Shown piece by piece: positions 25,823 to 34,031 of a DNA stretch of 64,000 bases. A model generated the notes under the pieces. It searched no databases. It worked only from the letters and a program-made list of their open reading frames with translations, and was not told where the DNA came from. The position numbers and the translations under genes were made by a program. This stretch comes from Paenibacillus pabuli NBRC 13638. GTDB lineage: Bacteria > Bacillota > Bacilli > Paenibacillales > Paenibacillaceae. Position 1 is the first letter of the stretch. Each line of letters starts with the position of its first letter. Location: the NCBI RefSeq assembly GCF_001514495.1, contig NZ_BCNM01000014.1:151136-215135 (forward strand), written 5' to 3'.

Positions 25823-27889
25823 TTACAGTTTCTGAATCTGTTCATAATAGATGTTCATTTGCAAGAAACTCATGCCAACCAGCGGAATGACCAGGTAGAG
25901 AAAGATCAGGGCATACATCGGTGTAAATCCGATCATCCTTCCCCATGAAGCTTTCACATCAATCATCTTTGTATATTCCTGCTTCCGTTGTTCGAAGTAA
26001 AAGGCCATCATGCTGTCTAAATCATCAAAAGCTTCCCGAATTGAAATTTTCCCAAGGGCGAGTTGCAGTTTATCAACCAGTCGCTGAAATTCAGGCAGAC
26101 CTGCATCTTCTTTTAGTTGCTCGAGGGCATGCTCCGGCCCATGCTCAAAGTGCAGCAGGCATTTCTGCAGGGGTCTTTTGAATATAACTGCAAATCGATT
26201 TAGCCATTCCAAGATCTCCTCGACAGACATACGGTCCATTTCCCGCAAGATCGATATAACGGTCTGAAACTGATAGATTTCATGCCTAATGTCCATACTG
26301 CGCATTTTGCGCTGGAACATCATGAGCCAGATCGGCATGTGATAACCTGCTAAACCTGTCATGACTGCTATCATCAGCTCCCACCAGTGGAGATATTGTT
26401 TGTTGTACACCTCCAGCTTCTGCATAATGCGTGCGATGGTCTCAGTCTGTGAATCATGATCCATCTGTATGGGATTCAGGGCTTGCAAAGCATTGGATAT
26501 TTCATCATAAGTTGCTCCCCGCTTCATTTTGATGCTCTCCAGTACGGCTTGATCAAGACTTGTCTTTTCCGTAGCCTGCTTCAATTCCGAATCTCCCATT
26601 GCGCCAAACATTCGGTCGTCTCTCACAGGATCATGTAATATGTGATTTCGTTCTACCTGATGCAGCAGCAAGATACAGCCGATAGTCAGGACAAAACAAC
26701 TTGCAAATAACATCAACCTTCGTAAAGCCAGACATTCGTATTTTAGCTCCGAGCTACTTTCACGCATCAGTCTTATCGTTTGACTGTAGTTGGTGCTGCC
26801 AGGTTTGGCCGCGAACATCATCGCAACTTTCCGAAGGAATGTCTGCCTGTACAGAAACTGATCGAGCCTGGAGTGTCTGCGCCCTGTTCGATACCGCGTT
26901 TCATCATATTGCTGAAGTCTTTGCAGGAGCATGTAAGCAAGGATAATAATGACGTAGATCGATATTTTGGTTACAAACCCGATCTTACTTCGGTAGAATT
27001 CATCCATTGTGGGAAAACTTCCTCTGGCCCAACGTTCAATAGGTGCTGTGAAGAGAACAGGGGCTAGGGCAATAATGTTCAATCCTTTTAAAAGATAATC
27101 CAGTTTGTCCCGCCGTAAAATTTCCAGGTGAATTTCCTGTGTCAGATTCCCGAGACCTTTCAAGTAGATTGAACCCTGTGCTCTGTCTTTGTCCCCAAAC
27201 TCCATCACCATATATGAAATCCCTGCGAAACCTTTAAGAAAACGATTAGGAGCAATTTCATAGTATCTTTCTAAAGCTTCGTTAGGATCTGGTGAAGTCA
27301 ATGCCTCATAAATCAGTAGTACTTGCTCTGAAGCTTCTCCTTTGCCCGCTTCAGCTGCTTCATACAACGCTTCCTCAACCATCCCATGCTGATGATACCG
27401 ATGTCTCACGTCGGCAAACAGATCCAGCATCTGCATCAACAATCGCTTTTCCATACGATTCAGACACATATCGAGTACAAGACTGTTCAGAACTACAGCA
27501 CAGAGTACAGACAGTATGACAAAGGCGATACCCGGCTGCATAAGGAAAAGGATCACACTGATGCTTCCGTATCCTCCGAGGATAATCACAACCACATTCA
27601 TGGTCATTCGCCTTAAAGCTGGTTCGTCGCCAACATGCCGGAATGAGACTCGCTTCTGCACTTGTAAAATATAAGCAGAAAGCAGCGGCACTTTCGCACC
27701 CCATCGATAGCACTGTAACAGGAACGTTCCCCATCGCAGCGTCCGATTTCTGTTCAGCGTATCCATCTCTATGGATCTATTTGCAGTGTCACCTCCTCTA
27801 TGACGTAACAGATTCAGCACAAGCAGCGTAATCATCAGACCACCTGCGCATATCCCTAACATCAAAAGAAGAATCAGCTTAACGGTCAT
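25823..27889 (-). CDS. TadB/TadC-like inner-membrane platform protein (two T2SSF-like halves)
   Basis: 688 residues from ATG 27889 (GGGGTGA six bases ahead). It looks like two type II secretion F-like units in one chain. Each half has a cytoplasmic helical stretch resembling T2SSF (about residues 145-290: L-F-A-D-V-R-H-R-Y ... G-M-V-E-E-A-L; and about 540-650: Q-T-V-I-S-I-L-R-E-M ... S-I-R-E-A-F-D-D-L) followed or preceded by membrane helices; a final helix pair ends near the C-terminus. Tad systems normally encode TadB and TadC separately at about 300 residues each. It overlaps the ATPase gene by 11 bases. Role: membrane platform energised by that ATPase (inferred). Confidence 0.72.
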   Translation of the reverse strand: MTVKLILLLMLGICAGGLMITLLVLNLLRHRGGDTANRSIEMDTLNRNRTLRWGTFLLQCYRWGAKVPLLSAYILQVQKRVSFRHVGDEPALRRMTMNVVVIILGGYGSISVILFLMQPGIAFVILSVLCAVVLNSLVLDMCLNRMEKRLLMQMLDLFADVRHRYHQHGMVEEALYEAAEAGKGEASEQVLLIYEALTSPDPNEALERYYEIAPNRFLKGFAGISYMVMEFGDKDRAQGSIYLKGLGNLTQEIHLEILRRDKLDYLLKGLNIIALAPVLFTAPIERWARGSFPTMDEFYRSKIGFVTKISIYVIIILAYMLLQRLQQYDETRYRTGRRHSRLDQFLYRQTFLRKVAMMFAAKPGSTNYSQTIRLMRESSSELKYECLALRRLMLFASCFVLTIGCILLLHQVERNHILHDPVRDDRMFGAMGDSELKQATEKTSLDQAVLESIKMKRGATYDEISNALQALNPIQMDHDSQTETIARIMQKLEVYNKQYLHWWELMIAVMTGLAGYHMPIWLMMFQRKMRSMDIRHEIYQFQTVISILREMDRMSVEEILEWLNRFAVIFKRPLQKCLLHFEHGPEHALEQLKEDAGLPEFQRLVDKLQLALGKISIREAFDDLDSMMAFYFEQRKQEYTKMIDVKASWGRMIGFTPMYALIFLYLVIPLVGMSFLQMNIYYEQIQKL

Positions 27890-29705
27890 AGGTATCACCC
27901 CAATGTTGCTTGATGAACTGTTCGAACAGCGCTGCGTCCTGCAGTGTCATCTGATCCCGCATATCCGAGATACTCCCGGTGGAGATCGGAGCGATGGCGA
28001 CGTAATCACCATCCCTGTACTCGATCACGTTACGAAACGTAAAACCCGCCCGCTCTTCAACGCTGTCCCCTTTATTTGCTCGCGGCAGACATTCCGTGAT
28101 CCGTTCAATATACCTTCGTCCTTCCGCATCCTTCTTCATATGTACATCGAAATTAATGACACTAACTACCTGCTCCTCAGCAATATGTTCATGTTGGAAC
28201 ATGCCTGTTTTGAGCAATGAGTTGCGGAGAGAGAAGACCAGATCGCGAAACGTTTTGGCATGATGAGTGAACAGAGTGAACAGACTGGCAACCTGGGACA
28301 TCTGAATCATCCAAGCTGCTACTTCGTCACTTGCGACCTCACCGAGAATATTCACAGTACCATCCGTCTTTTTCTGTAGGTCCAGCCCCTGCTGACCTGA
28401 AATGTGCTCGGTCTCCCGGAAGCTTAGAATATTACGCCGACTGTATATACGCCGCAGCTGTAATTCGAAAGCCATCTCCTGTACCCGCAGGGTATACGAG
28501 GCATAAATATGCTTCACCATCGCCATAAGCAGCGTCGTTTTACCAGACCCTTGTGCTCCTGTTACAGCTGTTATCCGACTACCTTTCATCAGATATCGCA
28601 GCAAAGTGATTGGCAGATCTGCATTATTTCCGGTAATCAGCTGTTCCAATGAAGCATTAGGAATATCAAATTTCCGGACAAAGAAAGCCCATGATTCAGC
28701 AAAGGGAGGACGCACAACAACGACACGTGAGCCGTCCTTCATCTCATTCACCTTGTACCCATTCGCCTCCGAAAGCTGCCCTGGATAGTTGTATTTATAA
28801 ATATTTTGACATACTCTTTTCAGTTCACGGATACTCCCAAAAGACAGGAAAGACAGATGAATAGATTTTCCCTTATAGAAAATCCAGACACTTTCCATCC
28901 CACTAAGCCGTTCTTCAAGGGGAGCATCTTCGAGTCCGTCCGCTAGCAGATCGTTCCACGAAGCCGGCTGTCGCAGCCCCATATCCTGAACAGCATCCAG
29001 CATGCCGCTAACACCACCGCTAACACCATCAATACGTTGGTCCCTTATTTCATCAACTACTGAAAAGCCTTTATAATGCTGGTAGATACGTTGAACGATA
29101 ATATCCGTTTTTTCTCTGAATCCCAGTTGTCTATATTCACACTCAAACACATACCGGATGTCCTCTTCCGAGATATAGTAACTCCCTCCGTCATCAGCAC
29201 GTTCATCCAGCCTCAATCTGCCAAGGTCATACGTGTCAATCATGCGCGACAAAGCATCGACACCGAATTGCTGGCGGTATAGATAAAATACAATCTCAAA
29301 CTGATCCTGAATCGTCAGCAACTCGGTTTCTTCAAAATAAATGACTTCATCTATATTGGACTTGTTCAAGCCTATACTGCGAGTCAGCAGATCTCCTATC
29401 AGATTTTTGACATATGTTTTGTCACTGATGCTGCCGGATACACAGCCTTTAAGAGCCTTCCGCATTTCCGCGCGCTGATTGATTCTCCGTCGATATTCTT
29501 CCTCATGCAGTCCAGCATCAGCAAGTTGGCTGTGACTGAGCTCATGGAGTGAATGTTTCACTTTCTCTGTCAATACTTCAATCGTGAAAGAGTCTCGTTC
29601 AGGGGAACGGTTAATCTTTTGACGATTAGAAGCTCTATATTTGAACCAGACATAAGCAAGACATAACAGCAAAATTAACATTAACCACAGGGTATTCCAA
29701 AGCAT
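27879..29705 (-). CDS. CpaF/TadA-type assembly ATPase with N-terminal membrane helix
   Basis: 608 residues. Residues 1-22 form a strongly hydrophobic helix, unusual for this normally soluble family. A long N-terminal domain follows, then the ATPase core: Walker A G-A-Q-G-S-G-K-T-T at roughly residue 385, an acidic Asp-box-like region R-V-Q-E-M-A-F-E, Walker B I-L-G-E-V-A-S-D-E, and a His box T-L-F-T-H-H-A-K-T. All are secretion-ATPase marks. It is the motor for pilus or secretion assembly in Tad loci. The next gene downstream encodes its membrane platform (11-base overlap); the CpaE-like gene lies 7 bases upstream. Confidence 0.85.
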   Translation of the reverse strand: MLWNTLWLMLILLLCLAYVWFKYRASNRQKINRSPERDSFTIEVLTEKVKHSLHELSHSQLADAGLHEEEYRRRINQRAEMRKALKGCVSGSISDKTYVKNLIGDLLTRSIGLNKSNIDEVIYFEETELLTIQDQFEIVFYLYRQQFGVDALSRMIDTYDLGRLRLDERADDGGSYYISEEDIRYVFECEYRQLGFREKTDIIVQRIYQHYKGFSVVDEIRDQRIDGVSGGVSGMLDAVQDMGLRQPASWNDLLADGLEDAPLEERLSGMESVWIFYKGKSIHLSFLSFGSIRELKRVCQNIYKYNYPGQLSEANGYKVNEMKDGSRVVVVRPPFAESWAFFVRKFDIPNASLEQLITGNNADLPITLLRYLMKGSRITAVTGAQGSGKTTLLMAMVKHIYASYTLRVQEMAFELQLRRIYSRRNILSFRETEHISGQQGLDLQKKTDGTVNILGEVASDEVAAWMIQMSQVASLFTLFTHHAKTFRDLVFSLRNSLLKTGMFQHEHIAEEQVVSVINFDVHMKKDAEGRRYIERITECLPRANKGDSVEERAGFTFRNVIEYRDGDYVAIAPISTGSISDMRDQMTLQDAALFEQFIKQHWGDTYDR

Positions 29706-29712
29706 GAGAGGT

Positions 29713-30543
29713 TCAGGCGCCCCTTTCCAGCCTCTTCAGAACGGTACGCATACCAGCACCGTCCATAATGAAGCGAGCGAGTTCAGCCATACTTGCAGCA
29801 AAGCTCCCTTTACGAATGTCCTTATGGTCACTCAAGCCTTCCAATTGCAAGTACGCCGCCGCATCTCGACGATTGAACGCATCCAGGAATCCGGTTGTAT
29901 ATGGCAATACCGATATCGATCCCTTATATCGAAAGCGCCGCCGAATGTTGGTAATGCTTGCGCGAGAATGGGGGTCATACTTGTTCAATACGACATGCAT
30001 GTTCCGATTATTCATGCTCTCGGGTCGGATTTCTTCAAAAAATCTCTCCAAATCCCTCATATTTTGATTCAGGTTTACAACGACATAATCAGCCTGATCC
30101 AACAGCATTTGAGCACTCGCGCCTGCCCGGTCTGCGTCCAGAAGAACCAGATCATAATATTCATTCGCTACGTCCAACAGTCTTTTTAAAGTCTCTACAT
30201 GCTCCTGTGGGGAACGCTCCATCCTGTTAATTCTGCCGGTCAACAAGTCTAGACGATCTTTGAGAAGCGGCTTCGTATAATCCCTCAAATTATGCTTATT
30301 CAGACTCCCACTGATATGGAGTCGTTCAATTGCATCCCAGCCTCCCTCTTCAAAAGTAAAATCTGACCCTGTTACTCCTATTTCACGGAGTGGCAGGGCA
30401 GCCTCTGTACTACTCCCAACCGGACCTGTATTTACAAGCAGAACTCTCGTTCTATAGTGAAGTGCCATCGCATACGCGGCGATTAATACGCTTGACGTGC
30501 TGCCCGTCCCTGCGAAAGGGCTCCAAAACGAAATGGTGCTCAT
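29713..30543 (-). CDS. MinD/CpaE-like protein with altered P-loop (TadZ-like)
   Basis: 276 residues with the ParA/MinD layout. The Walker A region is F-A-G-T-G-S-T-S-S, lacking both conserved lysines. V-L-L-V-N-T-G follows as strand 2, Y-D-L-V-L-L-D-A-D-R acts as a Walker-B-like strand, and Q-A-D-Y-V-V-V-N-L-N-Q-N is typical of MinD-type proteins. CpaE/TadZ proteins place Tad machines at a cell site and often have atypical ATPase motifs, which agrees with its place before the CpaF-like gene. ATPase activity is doubtful. It overlaps the next upstream gene by 4 bases. Confidence 0.72.
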   Translation of the reverse strand: MSTISFWSPFAGTGSTSSVLIAAYAMALHYRTRVLLVNTGPVGSSTEAALPLREIGVTGSDFTFEEGGWDAIERLHISGSLNKHNLRDYTKPLLKDRLDLLTGRINRMERSPQEHVETLKRLLDVANEYYDLVLLDADRAGASAQMLLDQADYVVVNLNQNMRDLERFFEEIRPESMNNRNMHVVLNKYDPHSRASITNIRRRFRYKGSISVLPYTTGFLDAFNRRDAAAYLQLEGLSDHKDIRKGSFAASMAELARFIMDGAGMRTVLKRLERGA

Positions 30544-31262
30544 GCCTTCATCCTTTCTGCTTCTTTAATGGCCCGACGACTCTGGACATTTTCCCAGCCC
30601 GTCAACTGTTCCACCAATCTGCACAGCGATTTTTTATAGTTTCTTGATAATGGCGCCAGATGAATTCGACGGTGATGCTCGTTTTCCAGCTTGACTGCTG
30701 CAGTCAACTCATCCCATGGAAGCATCAACGATTCCCCCGTCCATACAAATGGACTGCCTTCCAGATACGCCCAGAGATATCGCGCCTCCAATTTGCAATC
30801 AACGGCATTAATCAAAATCCGTTGAAAGGGTAGTTCTGCTGGCAGAGATTGTTCTTCAAGCAATCGCCTTAGCCAGCCTTGGCCCCGTTCCAGGTTGTAA
30901 CGTTCATAGTCACTGACCCAGACACGGATATCTGCCGTGAGCCACAGGTCACGTGATGCAAAGTGTGATGTTTCCATGTCGTAAAGAACGTAATCATATG
31001 CTTCCAATTGCTCACCACTCGCTTCAAGGTGACTTTCAACAGCAGTTGAGGTTACAAACTGACAGGCTATATCAAAGCCTTCAAACTCAGTAATCCGCAA
31101 AGATTGTTGACTTTCTCCGACGCCATATCCGTATTTCTGTTGTAATGTTCCATCAACCAGCATTACACGTTTACCGGAGGTGGCTAGTATTTTGCAAAGA
31201 TACAGCATCAGGTCATTCTTCTCGCATAACCCGGCAAAAATCCATGTTTGCATAGTCATCAA
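30540..31262 (-). CDS. Second MinD/CpaE-like protein, P-loop lost
   Basis: 240 residues, no confident family match by eye. The start F-A-G-L-C-E-K-N-D-L-M-L-Y-L sits where a MinD P-loop would be but has no glycine-lysine-threonine. The following R-V-M-L-V-D-G-T-L, then Y-D-Y-V-L-Y-D-M-E-T and I-R-V-W-V-S-D-Y repeat the strand order of the MinD fold. It is therefore read as a degenerate paralogue of its neighbour, probably a structural or partner subunit. ATGA overlap with the CpaE-like gene shows coupling. Confidence 0.6.
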   Translation of the reverse strand: MMTMQTWIFAGLCEKNDLMLYLCKILATSGKRVMLVDGTLQQKYGYGVGESQQSLRITEFEGFDIACQFVTSTAVESHLEASGEQLEAYDYVLYDMETSHFASRDLWLTADIRVWVSDYERYNLERGQGWLRRLLEEQSLPAELPFQRILINAVDCKLEARYLWAYLEGSPFVWTGESLMLPWDELTAAVKLENEHHRRIHLAPLSRNYKKSLCRLVEQLTGWENVQSRRAIKEAERMKA

Positions 31263-31322
31263 AGCTCCTTTCGATTTTTTTTTTGCGTTGTTACACGAAT
31301 AATAGATTGATTTTTTTACATT

Positions 31323-32345
31323 TTACTCTCCGCCTGTCAGCAAGCCTCTCTGCTCATCCGTACTTGAAGCTGACACTGAAGAATCATCGCTCCCCGTCCC
31401 TGTTGTTCCCCCCGTACCTGACCCGTCATTCCAGATGACTCCATCGGTAGATGAAGAGTTATTCGCTCCGGGACGATTATTGTATGAAACGGAGGACTGC
31501 GCAACATCCTGCTCCACACCTTGGGACGGTGCTGACAAAGAGGCAGCAAGTGAGCTTTCCAGTGAACTTCGCACCTGTCGTGCTAACTCCACTTCAGCCC
31601 GTCGCACAAGATTCGGATCACTCTCCAGCAATTTTAGAACTTCATTATTGGCAGGATACGTCGGAATCGCTGGGGTCTGGAACTGTGGTTCTACATAGGT
31701 CAAGGCATAGATTGAAGCTTTATGTAAATAAGCATCTACAATTGCACTTGAAAGAGAAAGAATCTCCTCCTCCGTCATCGTAATCCATAGTGTAGCTGCA
31801 TTTAATCTTTCGACTTTCTTTTTGGACAGGAGAATATAGTCTTGCCCCGTTGGAAACTGAATGCGAATATCAATGATATCACCCTTCACGAGTGAAGATG
31901 GTAGCAAAACAACCTGTAGTTCACGGTTTCTTAAATCCGGCGGCGCCGGAGTATCCTCATACACCATTTCTGTTGTGATCGCTGTTCCTTTTTTTAATTC
32001 TATTTTCGCCACCTGACCATCCATCTGTTTGGAGCTGGACCACAGATTCCTTGGCGCCTGTGCATCCGGAACCGCAATGAGTTTGATGTCCTCTGGCAAT
32101 ATAGGCTCCCCCGCTTCAACATCCCGTATAGTCACCCATCCCTGTGCTCCCGAATTCCATTGTTGCATCAATTCAGCCTCTTTTTGTTCATAGGCTGATG
32201 AATAACGAGCCTCCACTTCAGACCTCGTATCACTCATGGTTTTGACATTATAAATGACATATGCCCCGAACAGCAGGCCAATCGCTCCTGCTCCCGTCAG
32301 CCCGGCATAAATCAGTTGACGGCTTTGTTTTCTTAATTTAGACAA
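31323..32345 (-). CDS. CpaB/RcpC-like SAF-domain protein
   Basis: 340 residues from TTG (GGAGAG about 9 bases upstream). One membrane helix (about residues 12-30) precedes a coiled polar stretch, then a SAF-like beta-clip domain (G-W-V-T-I-R-D-V-E-A-G-E-P-I-L-P-E-D-I, about residues 67-85). The next segment (L-V-K-G-D-I-I-D-I-R) matches CpaB/RcpC. The last 90 residues are low-complexity Ser/Gly/Thr/Asn, likely extracellular. In Gram-negative Tad systems this protein accompanies the secretin; here no secretin is expected, so a wall-spanning role is inferred. Confidence 0.75.
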   Translation of the reverse strand: MSKLRKQSRQLIYAGLTGAGAIGLLFGAYVIYNVKTMSDTRSEVEARYSSAYEQKEAELMQQWNSGAQGWVTIRDVEAGEPILPEDIKLIAVPDAQAPRNLWSSSKQMDGQVAKIELKKGTAITTEMVYEDTPAPPDLRNRELQVVLLPSSLVKGDIIDIRIQFPTGQDYILLSKKKVERLNAATLWITMTEEEILSLSSAIVDAYLHKASIYALTYVEPQFQTPAIPTYPANNEVLKLLESDPNLVRRAEVELARQVRSSLESSLAASLSAPSQGVEQDVAQSSVSYNNRPGANNSSSTDGVIWNDGSGTGGTTGTGSDDSSVSASSTDEQRGLLTGGE

Positions 32346-32371
32346 AAGAGGCTCTCCTTTCGCAAACTCTT

Positions 32372-33850
32372 CTAATCATGCACTCTTTTTCTTGCAAAAA
32401 ATGAACGCTTCTTGGGAAGCTGCCCAATCATATGAGTCAAAATATGAGCAAAAACCTTATCCATCTGTGGTTCCCGATCAAAGGGATCGATATGTAATGG
32501 CAGACCATATACATTGGAAGAGTCCAACGTCTTGCGCATGCGCTGAACCGCGTCAGCAGCTGCAAGCGGCAGGCAGTAGATCCATTTTTCTCGCGGATAC
32601 CGGTTGTGTGAACGAACAAAAGCCCCGATCTCGGCCTGTCTCCATTCCGCACCTGAACCTATCACAATGGGGAGGTCTGCTCTGAGAAACTCTTCAAGCC
32701 GGCTCTGGTCCTGACCACTGCCAAGATCCATTACAATGAACTGATAGCTGCCTCCAAGTAAGGACAGAATGTCTGCTCGCCCTGATTGTTTCCAATAATG
32801 CACGCCATCCACAGCAAACTGTCTGCCAGCTGGCACAGGTTTACCCATATAAGCCACTTGTTGAATACGAGCAAACGATTGAGACCGGGGAGACATCTCG
32901 ATTACGGCCACTTTGAAGTTTTGCCGTTCTAGGTAGTGACTAATGGCTATAGCCGTATGCGTAACTCCCACACCTGATGAGGCGCCCGTCAGAGCGATCA
33001 CTCTGGTTCCTCCGCTTAGGGTCAACGTGGTTTCTGAACCCTCAGGTGCTATACCCGGTCTGCGCAGCAGTTCCTTGCGCACTTCATCTGCAGATTGAAA
33101 ACGCTCATTCGGATTCACGCGCAGCAACCTTCGCACAACTGGGACATAGGTACGTGGGACATCACTGCGAATGGAGCTCTCCACACCTTGAATCCATTCC
33201 GTATAAGCTCCACAAGTCATAAGATAGAGCAGCAATGCCCCGAGCCCGTAAAGGTCTGAACGAGCATCCGTCTGTCCTGAGCCATATTGTTCAGGTGCAG
33301 CGAAACCAGCCGTTCCCAATTTAACCGTATCATCGACTTTTTGTGCTTTGTAGCTCCTCGCTATTCCAAAATCAATCAGTCTCACTTCATGTTCTGGTGT
33401 AATCATAATGTTAGATGGTTTCAAATCCCGATAGATGACAGGTGGGTCCTGACTATGCAAATAACTCAATACATCCAGCAGCTGAAGTACAAACTCTATC
33501 ATATGTTCAAGCGGGATCTTTCCACGACATTGCTTGAAATAATCACTTAGCGTTAATCCCTCAATGTATTCCATGACAAGATAGGTATACCCGTGCTCAT
33601 CCGGAACAAAAAAATCTACAATTTGCGGCAATCTGGGATGTCGCAGAGATGTCAGGAGAGCAGCTTCTGACTCCATACTGCCTTCATATGGCATAGCCGT
33701 CACACTTTCTTTGATCGCCCAGGTTTTGCCTGGCAGCTTCAAATCCTCTGCTTCATATACATGACTCATTCCACCCGAACCCAGAATGGACACGATACGA
33801 TATCTTCCTCCCAGCAGGCTTCCGTGCTCGAGCCTAGCCGGATGTCTCAT
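32372..33850 (-). CDS. Ser/Thr protein kinase fused to a MinD-like domain
   Basis: 492 residues from ATG 33850, with AGGAGG 7 bases upstream. The N-terminal eukaryotic-type kinase (about 15-265) is complete: glycine loop G-S-G-G-M-S at 24-29, K47 in A-I-K-E, catalytic loop Y-R-D-L-K-P-S-N at 140-147 (Tyr for His), D-F-G at 160-162 and A-P-E at 185-187. No PASTA or membrane segment follows. Instead residues about 283-480 form a MinD/ParA-like domain with G-A-S-S-G-V-G-V-T-H-T in the P-loop place (lysine missing), V-A-V-I-E-M-S and F-I-V-M-D-L-G-S-G strands. First gene of the Tad-like operon, so it may regulate or localise the machine by phosphorylation (inference). Confidence 0.85.
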   Translation of the reverse strand: MRHPARLEHGSLLGGRYRIVSILGSGGMSHVYEAEDLKLPGKTWAIKESVTAMPYEGSMESEAALLTSLRHPRLPQIVDFFVPDEHGYTYLVMEYIEGLTLSDYFKQCRGKIPLEHMIEFVLQLLDVLSYLHSQDPPVIYRDLKPSNIMITPEHEVRLIDFGIARSYKAQKVDDTVKLGTAGFAAPEQYGSGQTDARSDLYGLGALLLYLMTCGAYTEWIQGVESSIRSDVPRTYVPVVRRLLRVNPNERFQSADEVRKELLRRPGIAPEGSETTLTLSGGTRVIALTGASSGVGVTHTAIAISHYLERQNFKVAVIEMSPRSQSFARIQQVAYMGKPVPAGRQFAVDGVHYWKQSGRADILSLLGGSYQFIVMDLGSGQDQSRLEEFLRADLPIVIGSGAEWRQAEIGAFVRSHNRYPREKWIYCLPLAAADAVQRMRKTLDSSNVYGLPLHIDPFDREPQMDKVFAHILTHMIGQLPKKRSFFARKRVHD

Positions 33851-33875
33851 ATGGACTCCTCCTTGGTTACATAAC

Positions 33876-33947
33876 AAAAAAGGGAAAGCTCCACCGAAGC
33901 GGAACAGACCGGATAACCGGACGTGTTCACCTTCGGGATGCTTTCCC
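33876..33947 (-). terminator. Long U-tailed hairpin before the kinase gene (terminator or attenuator)
   Basis: On the minus strand GGGAAAGC pairs with GCTTTCCC, with nested stems CCGAAG/CTTCGG, GAACA/TGTTC and CCGG-ttat-CCGG, followed by TTTTTTG. It lies between the methyltransferase gene and the kinase gene, only about 30 bases before the kinase ATG. A promoter-like pair lies upstream of it, so it could attenuate the Tad-like operon as well as end the upstream one. Confidence 0.8.
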
Positions 33948-33975
33948 TCAACTTGTTATGGTTAATATTGGTATC

Positions 33976-34005
33976 ATTATAGTATAAGCAATAAGGTGTT
34001 GTAAA
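33976..34005 (-). promoter_or_regulatory. Candidate promoter of the Tad-like operon
   Basis: TTTACA and TATAAT with an 18-base spacer on the minus strand, in the gap after the methyltransferase gene. A transcript starting here would pass through the long hairpin before reaching the kinase gene. Confidence 0.5.
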
Positions 34006-34031
34006 GCATAAAGTTTAATGCCTTTAATAAC

